NCBI GenBank assembly: GCA_030544215.1
Contig: JARZZO010000005.1
Location: forward strand, 77,991,524 to 78,055,523
From: Zantedeschia hybrid cultivar
Lineage: Eukaryota > Streptophyta > Magnoliopsida > Alismatales > Araceae
Length of the DNA stretch: 64,000 nucleotides
Reading direction: 5' to 3'
Shown here: positions 36,856 through 47,210 of the stretch, piece by piece
How positions within the stretch are numbered: the stretch's first letter is position 1
Layout: the number at the start of each line of letters is the position of its first letter
Position numbers and translations under genes: made by a program
Notes under the pieces: model-generated
Databases searched by the model: none
The model's input: the letters and a program-made list of their open reading frames with translations, nothing else
Told to the model about the DNA's origin: nothing

Positions 36856-36885
<30 letters not shown>
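36601..36885. repeat. 57-bp minisatellite, five units
   Basis: Units start at 36601, 36658, 36715, 36772 and 36829, exactly 57 bp apart. Each reads GGCAGCTCTGAGGAATCC(A/G)A, then CATCTGAT, (TC)n, then CATCACCAATATTGA. Because 57 is divisible by 3, the minus strand stays open and gives a 19-residue repeating frame, which is an artefact. A longer (TC)n tract follows to 36910. Confidence 0.95.
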
Positions 36886-36912
<27 letters not shown>

Positions 36913-37738
36913 GTGCGTGTGTGTGCATGCGCGAATCTTCAACTCCTTGCCTCATGCAATATTTAAACTTCATCTAAATTAATTGTATATTTTCCCCATT
37001 CATTGGCTCATCATCTAAAGTTCATTTATAAATTCACCAAAAAATCTTAGAAGTACGGGTTTTATGGTTATCATATTTCATTGTTCTTTGAGTACAAGTA
37101 CCTTTCTTCTGAGTGTTAATTATATATACATGATCTTTAAGTACTGCATGTCAAAATATTGTTTGAAAAATATTTCTCAATGTACACCATCTTCTTATGC
37201 TGAAGATTTCTTTGATGTGTAGCTGTGGTTGGGTTTAAAAAGTTGGTCACCATTCATTGACCGATGTTGAAATTATGTATTTGGAAGTTCAAATTTATGA
37301 ATCGAATAGAGTACATATGCAACTAAGCCATTTTTCTAAATGGCCCGATTCTGTTTATTTAAACCTAATGAAAGTGACTCTGAGATTGTCCCAATCTTTC
37401 TCCCTCTCTAAAATAATAGGAATTTTATTAAAATATCGTATAAAATAGTCATAGAATTATTTTTCAAAATAATTGTCTGACTCGACACAAGCATGTTAGA
37501 AGGATAATAGCTAGGTGTCCAACTCACTGTGTTTTATTTTTTTAAAGATTATTCTTTTCTAAAAACTCCCTTGTGTTGTGCTGAGTTTTTCCGATTCCCC
37601 ACTGCAGATTTTAAAAAAAAAAAGCTTCTTTTTCTTTTATCTGCACTTACCGAGCCTCCTCCAAACCTGCACTCTATATAAGAACTGCACTCACTGGAAC
37701 GTGCAACTGGCGTCTTTAGGCTTAGTAAATACTTTTAA

Positions 37739-37968
37739 GGTTTTTTACGGGTAAGTTTTTATAATCTTTTAATATTACATTTACAAATAGACCCCTTATA
37801 ATTTCAACTTTCTTACATATTTGTAACACTCTTAAGAGCTTATTTGTAAGTTTTAGAGGTTTTTCACTAATTTACAGTAAATTGTCGGGACTTAGTTATA
37901 AATAGTCAGATAAGAGAAGTTTATTTATAATATCAAAATATTATAAAGAATTATACGTAAAAAACACA
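37739..37968. mobile_element. Hairpin MITE (family B), 9-bp target duplication
   Basis: The left arm reads GGTTTTTTACGGGTAAGTTT. The right arm, reverse-complemented, reads TGTTTTTTACGTATAATTCT, and both continue into TATAAT..TTAATATTA. Flanks are TACTTTTAA (37730-37738) and TATTTTTAA (37969-37977), an 8/9 match. The interior shares TTACAAATA and TTATTTGTAA words with the better copy at 55844-56105. Confidence 0.6.
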
Positions 37969-38157
37969 TATTTTTAAACCTAAAAAATCATCGATCTCTC
38001 TTGGCAACATTCCGTTCCAATATTCCCCTCCGATGTATGTGTTCCACTTAGATGTTAGGAAAGAGTATTATTATACGGTTTTCCTTCTAATAATATCTAA
38101 GAATACTTTTATGAGACATTCTTGGGAACAGGCTTTCCTCCTTTGTCCCAACGTATA

Positions 38158-38189
<32 letters not shown>

Positions 38190-38194
38190 TCAGT

Positions 38195-38530
38195 TGGCGA
38201 TCCGTAAGTCAGGGGAGTTTTACCAATTCTTTAGGAGAAATTTTTTCTCATTTTATTACCTGTGTATCCCACGTTTAAGATGGCTTTCGAACATGCCCCT
38301 ATCTTCCTGCGATGGTTAGTACGTACGTAGATGTATTCGGGTTCTGCTAGAACGTGTCTCCAGAACGTGTTGGGTCTATTTCCTCCCTTGCTTGGATGAA
38401 CAAAATGTGAAGTTTCCCTTCCCGAGTGCTGCTACAATCTGCAGAAGCCCTCTTGCTTCTTGCTCTGTCTTGTGCTTTTTTCTGATTTTCTGTGAGGCAG
38501 AGAGGAATTGCCTTCAGTGGATGCAGCCCC
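38195..38530. repeat. Diverged local duplication, copy 2
   Basis: Counterpart of 35941-36300, with TTACCAATTCTTTAGGA, GGTTCTGCTAG, ACGTGTTGGGTCTATTT, TTTTCTGTGAGGCAGA and GAGGAATTGC in the same order. It ends directly in the large (TC)n tract, as copy 1 ends in TC-rich repeats. Confidence 0.65.
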
Positions 38531-38531
38531 A

Positions 38532-38652
<121 letters not shown>

Positions 38653-38761
38653 GATTATTGGTTTTCTTTCCACATACCGGCTTAACTTCAACTAAAGCTA
38701 TTGAGAATATTATAGCGTCTAATTCCTAATCCGCAAGAAATTTCTCATCATCATATTTATT

Positions 38762-38947
38762 GAGAAGCGATCCTCTCAGTACATATTTGGTCAAGAGTCT
38801 AGCAGTATTGAGAGAGAGAGAGGACCTAAGTATTTGCAAAAAATTTGAACTATATGAAAGGTATTTTTGCAATATTTGACCTCCTTCTTCTCTCAATACT
38901 GTTAGACTTATGTCCAATCCAATCGTGTACTGAGAGGATATGTTCTC
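38762..38947. mobile_element. MITE, 186 bp, perfect 9-bp target duplication (family A)
   Basis: The left end is GAGAAGCGATCCTCTCAGTA. The right end, reverse-complemented, is GAGAACATATCCTCTCAGTA. The arms continue for about 55 bp to CAGTATTGAGAG on both sides. ATATTTATT flanks it exactly (38753-38761 and 38948-38956). This is the best copy of the family that also sits at 18233 and 20374. Confidence 0.85.
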
Positions 38948-39809
38948 ATATTTATTCTTTCATGAATCATGAACACCTTTTGTTAGGTTATTAACTGCAC
39001 ATGCATTTAATTTCTTAATGATTAAGTGCGAATGTATCCCTTGAAAGACATAATTCAATACATCCTATTTTCTCTAATAAGGTTCCTTCGGTCAAAACAT
39101 GGTCGAGTTAAAGCTTGATAATTCTTCGTGAACATTGGTGTCTAACATTTAAAATCTGTGCAAAATTTGGTAGAAAATAGCATACATGACAGAGCATTTA
39201 TTTGTGTATTTTTTACAGTCGAATTCCTCTACGCAATTACTATTATTCCAAGTGAGCTAATTTTGTCTTGGTTTTCTTTCCAGAAGTCCAATGGCTACAG
39301 ATTAAATTCATCTAAAAGCCATGCATGCAGGATGTTGCAACCTATCTTCATCCACTTCTTACATATTCTTAGAGGTAAGAGTTTCCTCTCACTGTTAATT
39401 CTGTATGTTACAGATACATAATATATATATATATATAATAAAATATAATATAATATCTTAGACATCTTTGAAAATTTTTAAGTTGGTCACCATTCATTGT
39501 TTTGTTTGACGTCTTCAAAAACAGTGTGTTCAAATTTCTGAAGAAAATAGGAAATATATATACGTAGTTGCATTTATCAAGCGTGCTTGCTTACAATTGA
39601 ATCTATGCAAAGAAGTCATTTATATATGGAACTGAACCATTTTTCTAATTAAATAAGCTTATTGTTCTGCTTCTTTAGCGCCACCCAAGCAACTGGAGTA
39701 CTCTGCCTCTCTATAAAAGAATAGGAAGTCTCATGTATTAGCGCATTTATTTAAAATATTACAGAAGTAATTATAAAACAATATTTTTGCAAAAATAATC
39801 ATGTGACAT
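38948..39809. other. Intergenic, no gene seen
   Basis: AT-rich. It contains a short (TA)n at about 39421-39438. A phrase GTTGGTCACCATTCATTG at about 39483 also occurs at about 37241, so this may be a further trace of the local duplication. Confidence 0.45.
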
Positions 39810-40340
39810 GCCATGTCACACCTCAAGAGTTGAGGCCCAAGAGTGTTAGAATAATCCCACATCAATATGGGACAAAAGAAATAACAATTAAATGTATGGT
39901 GTCTACTCCACTCAATGTCTTAAGATTTTGTCACTTATAGGCCGACTCGGGCTTTGTCACGTAGATCACAAGTATGGGATATGTGGCCTGTTTTATAATC
40001 ACGGACTCTGATATTGTCTTGAAGTTTATTGGGTCATCCAACACAAAATCTTAAGACATTGAGTGGAGTACGCACCATATATTAAAGTATTATTTCTTTT
40101 ATCTTATCTCTTATGTGTGACTAATTTAACATGTCCTACCCACGTGCAGGCCGTTATTAGGCTCTGTTATTTGGATCTTAAATATGGGGTGCACAGCTCA
40201 TTCATGACCTGAGACTCTGATACCATATTGAAGTTATTAGCCATCAAACTCAAAAGTTCAAGACATTAAGTGGAGTAAGTATCATATATTTAAGTATTAT
40301 TTCTTTTGTCTCATATCCGTTATAGGACTATTTCAACAGA
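39810..40340. repeat. Inverted and direct repeat cluster (TACTCCACTCAATGTCTTAA)
   Basis: The block around 39905-39945 (TACTCCACTCAATGTCTTAA) is inverted at 40045-40085 (TTAAGACATTGAGTGGAGTA). It is repeated in that second orientation at 40255-40285, each followed by an ATATAT..AAGTATTATTTCTTTT-like phrase. The neighbouring 'ATCCCACATCAATATGGGAC' is itself a short hairpin. It looks like a nested or foldback repeat without coding capacity. Confidence 0.65.
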
Positions 40341-40534
40341 GAGCATAATGTTTTTATTTTCTAATAGAACTGTAAACTTGGTAATGGTACTTTCAAAATC
40401 GATGATAACACTACAAAGGTTAGTGATGTGATCGTCCAATTTGTAATGGCATTGCTAACTTTCTCTTCCCCTCACCCATCTCTGTCTTGTCCCATTCCCT
40501 CTCTTTTCCCTTTTTTGACATAAAAGATAGATAT

Positions 40535-41434
40535 TGATGTAACCGAAGCTATCACGACCGGATTCCGAAGCCGGAATCCGAAGAGAGGGATCCGGTGCTG
40601 GGTCGGATCGGTGTTGAGGGGGCCCGACGGGGATCCGGAAGATGAAGGACGCAGAGGCGGAGCAGAGAGGTCCGAAGGCCGGCTCGCTCCGAGAAGTCGG
40701 GGCCGAGGCTCCTTCGGCGGACGAAGGGGCGGCGCGAGGGCGAGTCTCCTCAGTCGCGAGGGCAGCCGGCGCACGGCGTCGAGACCAGGGAGAGGAGTCC
40801 GAGGTCGGCGGCCGAGACCGACTCGGGAAGGTCGGCGACGATTCGAACCGAGCTCCTGCAGGAGGGAAAGAAGAAGAAAAACCAGTCAGCAGGAGTCCCG
40901 GGCTTCAGCCCTGGGGAACCCCCTCCGACGGTCAAGTTAGCTCATGAAGAAGATTCGATTCAGAAGGCAAAGATAGTAGCTTTAACGCTTTTCGGACTGT
41001 AGTCCTTTAAGGGTCTCGGAGGCTTGAGGAAGCATCCTTTGAGCAATAAATAGCGGTGTATTTATAGCAAAGGATAGCGGATGGTTAACGGTGGCAGCCG
41101 ATATAGGACTAAATGAGGGCTTACTGATAAACCGTCATAGTGCCTGATCCGCCACCGGAGTGGGCCGGATTCGGCTACCGGGCCGAAGGGGGTTGGGCCG
41201 CTGATGGGCCGAAGCCTGTTGGGCCTTGGGCTGCCGCGCTGTTCCCGGGCCGTAGGCTGGTGGGCCGCTGACGGGCTGAAGCCTGTTGGGCCGGGAGCGA
41301 CGGTGCCGCTTATGGGCCGAAGGCTGCTGGGCCGCTGATGGGCCGGAGGCTCCCGGAGGGCCTGGTACTGCTACTGTTGGGCTGAAAGGGGTTTGGACTT
41401 GTTTTAATGGGCCGAATCGAATTTTGCCTCATCA
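40535..41434 (-). mobile_element. GC-rich solo LTR, about 900 bp
   Basis: On the plus strand the unit begins TGATG and ends CATCA, a perfect 5-bp terminal inverted repeat of the TG...CA type. It is flanked by GATAT (40530-40534) and TATAT (41435-41439), a 4/5 match. On the minus strand a TATAAATA box lies at 41066-41059, and GGGCCGA..GGGCCGCTGATGGGCC repeats fill the upstream (U3) part at 41160-41360. The GC content is far above the flanks. No internal domain is adjacent, so this is a solo LTR. The long GC-rich frames inside it carry no domain. Confidence 0.75.
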
Positions 41435-41912
41435 TATATTATATTAATTTAAACCCTTAGTACAAAGTACATGCATGGGAGAAGGAACAGACATACAAGC
41501 ATCATAGACCCGATTCCTGACTTTCTCACTTTGGTTAAGATCGATTTAACCATCTCCCTTTTGATTAAAGAGATAATAACACTTTGGATATTACACTTTT
41601 ATAAAGGTGGTATACATGATAGTGTGCAATTACTTGCCATATTTGATCTTTTCTAATATTTAAGGATGTGGTTAATATCAAATTAATGGTTAATATGGAA
41701 TTCTCTCATTGTATTGTGATAGTAATATAAGTTGACAACCTGGTTACTCCTACATCCCCTAGTTTAATGATGTACCTCTACAAAAACTAATGGGCAAACC
41801 ATTTACCATTTGTTTTCCATGCAGCACGCATGCAAGTATCCAGCGTCCACGTCTACAAGTTGAATTAGGTGCTTCGTAGAACGTTAACCTTGAAGAACCC
41901 TCACCTTTCTGT

Positions 41913-41914
<2 letters not shown>
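41435..41914 (+). promoter_or_regulatory. Upstream region of the DUF247 gene
   Basis: AT-rich DNA between the solo LTR and the GA tract, presumably holding the promoter. I could not assign a TATA box with confidence. Confidence 0.35.

Positions 41915-41960
<46 letters not shown>
41915..41960. repeat. (GA)n microsatellite in the DUF247 leader
   Basis: About 23 GA units end four bases before the DUF247 ATG. The tract is in frame with the gene, so a translated version would add an Arg-Glu run, but no ATG opens that frame upstream. Confidence 0.9.
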
Positions 41961-41962
<2 letters not shown>

Positions 41963-41964
41963 CA

Positions 41965-43431
41965 ATGAGCCAAGTGACGGAAGAGGACGAGCATTCGAAC
42001 CCTTTCGTTGCTGCCGCGAGCCATGTGACCGAAGAGGAGGAGACCTCGAGCCCGCTCGTCCGCGCCATGATCGAAAAGCTCGAGGCGCTCACCCAGTCGC
42101 CGGATCACATCCAAGATGAACCATACTGCACTATCTATCGAGTTCCTCCAAACATCAGGGAAACCGACCCCAAGTCCTACGCGCCGCAGATCCTCTCCAT
42201 CGGGCCGTACCACCATGGCAATCCCAGTCTACAACCCATGGAGGAGCACAAGTGGCGGTACCTGCACAAGCTGCTCGCCCGGAACCCCCAGCTCGACCGC
42301 GCCGACGCGCTGGAGGTGTGCGTCGAGAAGGTCAGGGGATCAGAGGCGTGGGTGCGGGGATGCTATTCGACACACGTCGCGCTCGGCAGGGACGATTTTG
42401 CTACGATGATGGTCCTCGACGGGTGCTTCGTGTTGGAGCTCTGCCTCACCTTCTACGACGGGGAGTGGGATGTCGACCCCATATACACTGTCCCCTGGAT
42501 GATGCCCTTGATATGGTGCGACCTCTTCAAGCTCGAGAACCAGATTCCCTTCTTCGTCCTGGAGGACTTGTTCAGCGTTGTTGCGGGGCCTTTGGTCACA
42601 GATTTGTCCCTCAGGGAGCTCGTGTTCACCTGCCTCATGATGAGCAGAGCCGAAGCGCACAGCTTCGCGCTGGAGATATCGGCCGAAACGAGCGCAACCC
42701 TCACAGGAGACAGGTTGATCTATCACTTACTCCACTTCTACTCCCTAGTTCTGCGGCCCAGCGACGGAAACACAGACACATCGCGCCCTTCCTCTGCGCA
42801 ATCGGTCCTCAGGAGGGTGAACCCTTTCATACCCGGCGCCTGCATCCTGCCGATGTCGGACAGATTCCGATCAACTGAGGGACACAGGATCCCTTGCCTT
42901 GTGGAGCTCGTTGAGGCCGGGATCAAGATCAGGAGGAAACCGGACCCCAACACTCTACTGGACGTGACGTTCAGGGACGGCATGCTGGATATCCCCTCTA
43001 TGTTCTTCGACGACTCCGCCGGCATCGTCATCCGCAACCTCATAGCCTTCGAGCAGTGCTGCCCCAGCGCCGGCGACCACTTCACTACCTACAGGCTGTT
43101 CTTGGACTGCATCCTCGACTCCGCCAAGGATGTCGCCATACTGAAGCAGGGTGGGATCCTCCGCAACACGCTGCGCAGTGACGAGGAGGCCGTCATCTTC
43201 GTTAAGCAGATTGGCAGAGAGGTGGCCGTCAGGAGCCGTGAGCACTACCTTGCGAAACTGTTCAAGGAGGTGAACGAACACTGTGAATCCGTGTGGGGCA
43301 AAAAACGGGCGATGTTGAAGCGTAAGTACTTCAGAAATCCGTGGGCGGGCATCTCGGTTGTCGCAGCCACTGCTCTTCTGGTGATGACGCTGGTTCAAGT
43401 CATATTTGCTATTCTTTCTTACCACACGTAG
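41965..43431 (+). CDS. DUF247 (UPF0481) protein
   Basis: Single exon, 488 aa, intact, as usual for this plant family. The start is ATG 41965; the frame extends upstream only through the GA tract, without an ATG. Residues 2-35 hold two 17-residue repeats (SQVTEEDEHSNPFV.. and SHVTEEEETSSPLV.., 10/17 identical). The DUF247 domain begins near Tyr58 with YRVPPNIRETDPKSYAPQIL, SIGPYHHG and EEHKWRYLHKLL. It continues with DGCFVLELCL, LENQIPFFVLEDLF, IPCLVELVEAGIKI, and a C-terminal hydrophobic segment (about 462-484, VVAATALLVMTLVQVIFAIL) that should anchor it in a membrane. The biochemical role is unknown. Members are linked to self-incompatibility in grasses, but nothing here shows such a role. 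Codon use is very GC-rich against AT-rich flanks, as in many monocot single-exon genes. Confidence 0.93.
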   Translation: MSQVTEEDEHSNPFVAAASHVTEEEETSSPLVRAMIEKLEALTQSPDHIQDEPYCTIYRVPPNIRETDPKSYAPQILSIGPYHHGNPSLQPMEEHKWRYLHKLLARNPQLDRADALEVCVEKVRGSEAWVRGCYSTHVALGRDDFATMMVLDGCFVLELCLTFYDGEWDVDPIYTVPWMMPLIWCDLFKLENQIPFFVLEDLFSVVAGPLVTDLSLRELVFTCLMMSRAEAHSFALEISAETSATLTGDRLIYHLLHFYSLVLRPSDGNTDTSRPSSAQSVLRRVNPFIPGACILPMSDRFRSTEGHRIPCLVELVEAGIKIRRKPDPNTLLDVTFRDGMLDIPSMFFDDSAGIVIRNLIAFEQCCPSAGDHFTTYRLFLDCILDSAKDVAILKQGGILRNTLRSDEEAVIFVKQIGREVAVRSREHYLAKLFKEVNEHCESVWGKKRAMLKRKYFRNPWAGISVVAATALLVMTLVQVIFAILSYHT

Positions 43432-43840
43432 CAAATTAATCCCTTAATTAGCTGCCTATGTGCTTGTCTAGATGAGGTCTCTCTCCTTTAAAAAAAAAAA
43501 TTCTTCAAATTAACTCTGTACAACAATAAAACTAAGTCATACTAGATTTGTGGAAGTAAGAATAGTACCGTCAAAATGGATACCCGAGAGTTCTGATTAT
43601 CCGTTCCGTTTCTGTCTTTATTAATTGATTCTCACCCGTTAAATTATAGGAAACGAAAATAGATCTCCGATAATTACAGGAGTCAGAAACGGAAACACTC
43701 ATTTCTGCATCCTTAACCCGTTTCTGTTTCCGAACGATCATGTACCTTATAAATCCATCCACACATGTAACAATGAGAGTATCTCTTGACAACTTTCATA
43801 AAAGTAAGACACATGTTTTTATGGCTCATGTTTGAATATA
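43432..43840. other. DUF247 downstream region with AAACGGAAAC-type repeat DNA
   Basis: From about 43590 the sequence carries inverted words such as CCGTTTCTG and AGAAACGGAAAC. Similar words return at 44100-44290 (CCGTTTTCGTTTCTAA, ATTTCCGTTTCCATC). Together they suggest a decayed non-autonomous element spanning 43590-44290, into which the tandem duplication at 43841 falls. Confidence 0.4.
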
Positions 43841-44058
43841 TTCATATGTAAATTTAGATCGATAGATAAAGTAGATTTTAAATTTTAAAATTCATAAATT
43901 ATTAATTTTTACATATATCAAACATTTATAGGTTTAAAACTTTTAATTATTCATATGTAAATTTAGATCGATAGATAAAGTAGATTTCAAAATTCAAAAT
44001 TGATAGATCGTTAATCTTTACATATATTAAACCTTTGTAAGTTTAAAATTTTTAATTA
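43841..44058. repeat. Tandem duplication, 109-bp unit, two copies
   Basis: The phrase TTCATATGTAAATTTAGATC starts at 43841 and again at 43950. Both copies continue through GATAGATAAAGTAGATTT to a TTTTTAATTA-like end, with moderate divergence. Confidence 0.85.
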
Positions 44059-44880
44059 CTAAAAAAAACTATCAAAAAATAAATACTAACAACAATTTTA
44101 AATAGCTTAATATAGCGACGATGATAGCGAAAATTTCTGTTTAGTTCCGTTTTCGTTTCTAATTTCTAATTTAAAAGCCAAATAGATGCAGAAACAAAAA
44201 CACTCGTTTCCGTGTCCGTTTCTGTTTCTAATGAATTTTATAAAGAACAGAAGCAAAAGATGACATTTCCGTTTCCATCTTCGACAGATTAACGACCCTA
44301 TTTGTACATTAAGTCAGCTGCGGAGCTAAGAACTGCTGTGGTGCGGATTCATGATATGTTTCCGTTGTGGCAGTCCAACTGTTGGGTGTGCAGACATTGG
44401 AGCTTCTATCACAATTAATATACGTTTCTTGGTCTTTGATCTCTATAAATTGTGTACAAGGAAACTGCATAAAGATGACAATTTCACGGGAATGCGTCTG
44501 GCAATCAAGACACTGACGTAAGCACCTTCAGAGAATTAGTTGGACAAGTTATGGGATAGTTTTTCTAAGGATTAATTTCATATAAACCTTACTTATATAA
44601 AAGTATCAAATATGTCCATCTTAGGTGTCAAATATCAAATATTTTCCTGAATAAAATTACGGAACACGTGTTTCTAAAATACTCATGCTTCAACTTCGCC
44701 GATTGCGCATGTAGTTTGGTTGGTAGTATAATATTTGTTCACGTCCAAGAAGGTCTCCGTGGCCTCCTCTCTGTTAAGCGCGGTTCCGACGTTCCAAAGC
44801 TCCGTTGAGTACACTTGACAGTAAAGTCTTTGTTAGGAGTGTTCACTGTTCTGTTCAAATTAAAAAATTAAATCGAATCA
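44059..44880. other. Intergenic, no gene seen
   Basis: Includes the right part of the AAACGGAAAC-type element (44100-44290). The remainder is AT-rich without recognised features. Confidence 0.45.
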
Positions 44881-45265
44881 GTTTACTCTGTTTGATTTGA
44901 TTTGGTTTGAATTTTTAAAAAAAATTGTTTGAATTTTTTTTAGTGTTTTTGAGACGTCTGATAAAAAATCCGAGAGTACAGCCGAAAAGTTTGGATCGGC
45001 TCTGACCCAGTTATATTTTTTTTCAAAATAAAAGAATTTTTTATTACACAAAAATCGAGTTGGGTAACAAAAATATTTTTTCAAAGCAATATATATATAC
45101 AGTCGGGTCATGCCTGACCCGACTTTTCCGGATATACCTTCGGATGTTGCAAAAAAGTTCAAGCAAAAAAATAAAACGCACTGCAGCATCGTCGTATCAC
45201 TAGGACCGGACGGCGCTGAGAGAGACAATATAGGCCACGTCTCCCTTAGTGCAACAAGCATTACT
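44881..45265. mobile_element. TTGCTGCA-ended MITE family, copy with one clear end
   Basis: The right terminus GTGCAACAAGCATTACTC (about 45249) matches the family end. The interior (ACGTCTGATAAAAAATCCGA, GGATCGGCTCTGACCC, GTCGGGTCATGCCTGACCCG) parallels 48104-48550 and 50150-50450. The left end was not found. Confidence 0.5.
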
Positions 45266-45499
45266 CTAAGTGAAATGGTTTAGTGTACATTTGGATGTGG
45301 GTTTGCCTGTAACCTATTACCGTGAAATAAGGACAAAATCTATTTTACAAATAGTCCGTTCACGTTTCTTGACTCGTTAGATCTTTTAGACTCTAACAAT
45401 CCTCTATTAATAATATTTTGTGGCCATGTTTAAGACAACTTCCAATTAGAAATACGTTTACTCTTCTTAGTTATTTTGCATAAAAAAAATTAGATCTTA

Positions 45500-45740
45500 G
45501 AAGTCAAGCATCTATTTAGCATTTTGGTGGTGTTTTGGCTTTCGGCCAAACACTACAAAGTGGAGCTTCTAAGATTAGAAAAAAAAATGGAATTATTAGG
45601 AAAAAGATGACTTTTTGTCACTAACTATAACTAATTATAACTACTCTCCCAACTTCTTTCTCGTAAAAAACAGAAGCTAAAAATAACTTCCAACCAGAAA
45701 TTTTGTCAAACCTACCCTATGTTTTTTTTATGTAAAGTCC
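45500..45740. mobile_element. hAT-like MITE, degenerate
   Basis: Shares wording with 53734-54031: a GGTGTTTTGGC-like left end, 'GGAGCTTCTAAGATTAGA', TATAACTACTCTCCC, a TTCCAACCAGAA block and a GTCAAACCTACCC right end. Diverged and without visible target duplication. Confidence 0.4.
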
Positions 45741-46049
45741 GTAAAAAGCAAGGAGGGTTCAGTAATGTGCACTCTGTCAAAGAGGTGGAAAATAAGTCTC
45801 AGTCCTTGTCAAGGGGCTTGAGTTAATTATCCCACAAAAAATTTGTTTTGGGTTGGACTTAATTATGCGGCTTACATTGGTCAAGGAACTGGAATCTCTC
45901 TGCTTCTTGTGATTTCAATGCTAAGGAACAATGCTGGATAGAATCATAAACTACAACCTAACTAGCCCAGTTATTAATTTCTGCAATAATTACAATATAT
46001 TAGGGACAACTAAGCACACTAAAAACGAGGGGTTTCTTGCAGCATCAGA

Positions 46050-47210
46050 CAATATAGACCAACATCAATGGAGGCAAAATTAAATGATATGGGAAGGAGC
46101 ATACAGGTTTGTTGGATGGAAGCATGAAGCTGCAATTGCCATAATTTATTGAAGAGGTGTCTGGTAGATTAGCTTGGATAGTTGAGAATATAAAAGTAAA
46201 CAAAACATCTGATCATGGACACAATCCCTTGAAGAGCATGATGAGTAGTGAATTTTGGCTTGTTAGGGGGCAGGCTACCATATCACATACATGACCAGTT
46301 TCAGACCTTGGTCTTTCATATAACTAGTAGGGATTGGTTGGGATGGTGGGGTTGAGAGGCTTATACAAAGGAAAAGGAGGAATCTGTAAGTACCAGGTAC
46401 CACATCACTTAATTAATTTGTTGGGGTTCCTTATTATTAGGTCAACCTATGGTTTTCCCTTTCAGTCGTTGGGCATAGTGGAATCTGGCCAAGAGACCAG
46501 AGTTCGAAGCTGCCAACAGCGACATTTCTTCCGAAAAGAAGGATTTTTTAAGCTCGAACAAATTCCATCTTCCGAGCGAGCATTCCGTCATGGTTTGTCG
46601 TACCGGATTGATTCGGGCCGACTCGAACGACTCGTACCATATCAGGACGAACACGAGTCAGTATGGTTTGACTAAACTTGTATGGTTTGGCCATGTGACT
46701 CGTACGAGTCGGCACGAGTTAACCTAACTCGTATCGGATCATGGGAGATCTAAGTCGGTCCGACTCTTCGAGTCGGCAAGCCCTGCATTCTGCACCCCGC
46801 GAGACGCACGAGCATAGTGGGCCTCTCTTGCGATCAGGGAGTTTAAATGACGACATTAGGGGAAAGACTATGCTTTTGTGTTAGATGCTTCTTGTGCTAC
46901 TGTGGTTTTTCCCTTTTTTTGGTGGGGTTTCCATGTTAAATGATACAGAAATCTTGAAGGAACAGTACGCCACTTAAACCAATTCTATTCCCATTATTAT
47001 AATGAAATTAGAATAAAGATCATGTTAAAATTCGAACGGGATGGTTCTATAGACTACCATATAGGCAAGGATGGTCGTGATATCATAGACTACCATACTT
47101 AACATGGGTCACCTTTTACTTCTCCTTTTCTACTTGTTTACGAAATTAGGAGCACACTTGATGTGTACACCTCCAAGTCTTTGATTGTCTAATTGGCCAA
47201 CACGACGCGG
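46050..47210. repeat. Diverged segmental duplication, copy 1
   Basis: Ordered blocks recur at 50470-51970: AAATGATATGGGAA, TTGGATGGAA..ATGAAGCTGCAATTGCC, AATCCCTTGAAGAGCATGATGAG, TTATTATTAGGTCAA..ATGGTTTTCCCTTT, CCCATTATTATAATGAAAT..GAATAAAGAT and TCTAATTGGCCAA. No intact coding sequence was found in either copy. Confidence 0.75.
46595..46790. repeat. CGACTCGTACGAGTCGG palindrome-rich stretch
   Basis: Repeated CGTAC, ACTCG and CGAGT words in both orientations, with a perfect palindrome CGACTCGTACGAGTCG near 46697. It has no counterpart in copy 2 of the surrounding duplication, so it is probably a later insertion. Confidence 0.5.

Noticed and set aside
36601..36885. Regular spaced repeats resembling a CRISPR array
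   Set aside because: The units are fully repeated with no unique spacers, and the genome is a plant nuclear one.
36511..36942. Minus-strand 143-residue open frame with RERERSDVGFL repeats
   Set aside because: It is the translation of the 57-bp minisatellite and TC tracts. The unit length is a multiple of three, so no stop appears.
40472..40947. Long GC-rich open frames on both strands
   Set aside because: They lie inside the solo LTR, overlap one another, and show no domain.
41869..41964. N-terminal extension of DUF247 with an Arg-Glu run
   Set aside because: It opens with GTG, not ATG, and the run is the GA microsatellite.
42252..43434. Other frames over the DUF247 gene (both strands)
   Set aside because: GC-rich shadows of the DUF247 coding sequence; none has a domain.
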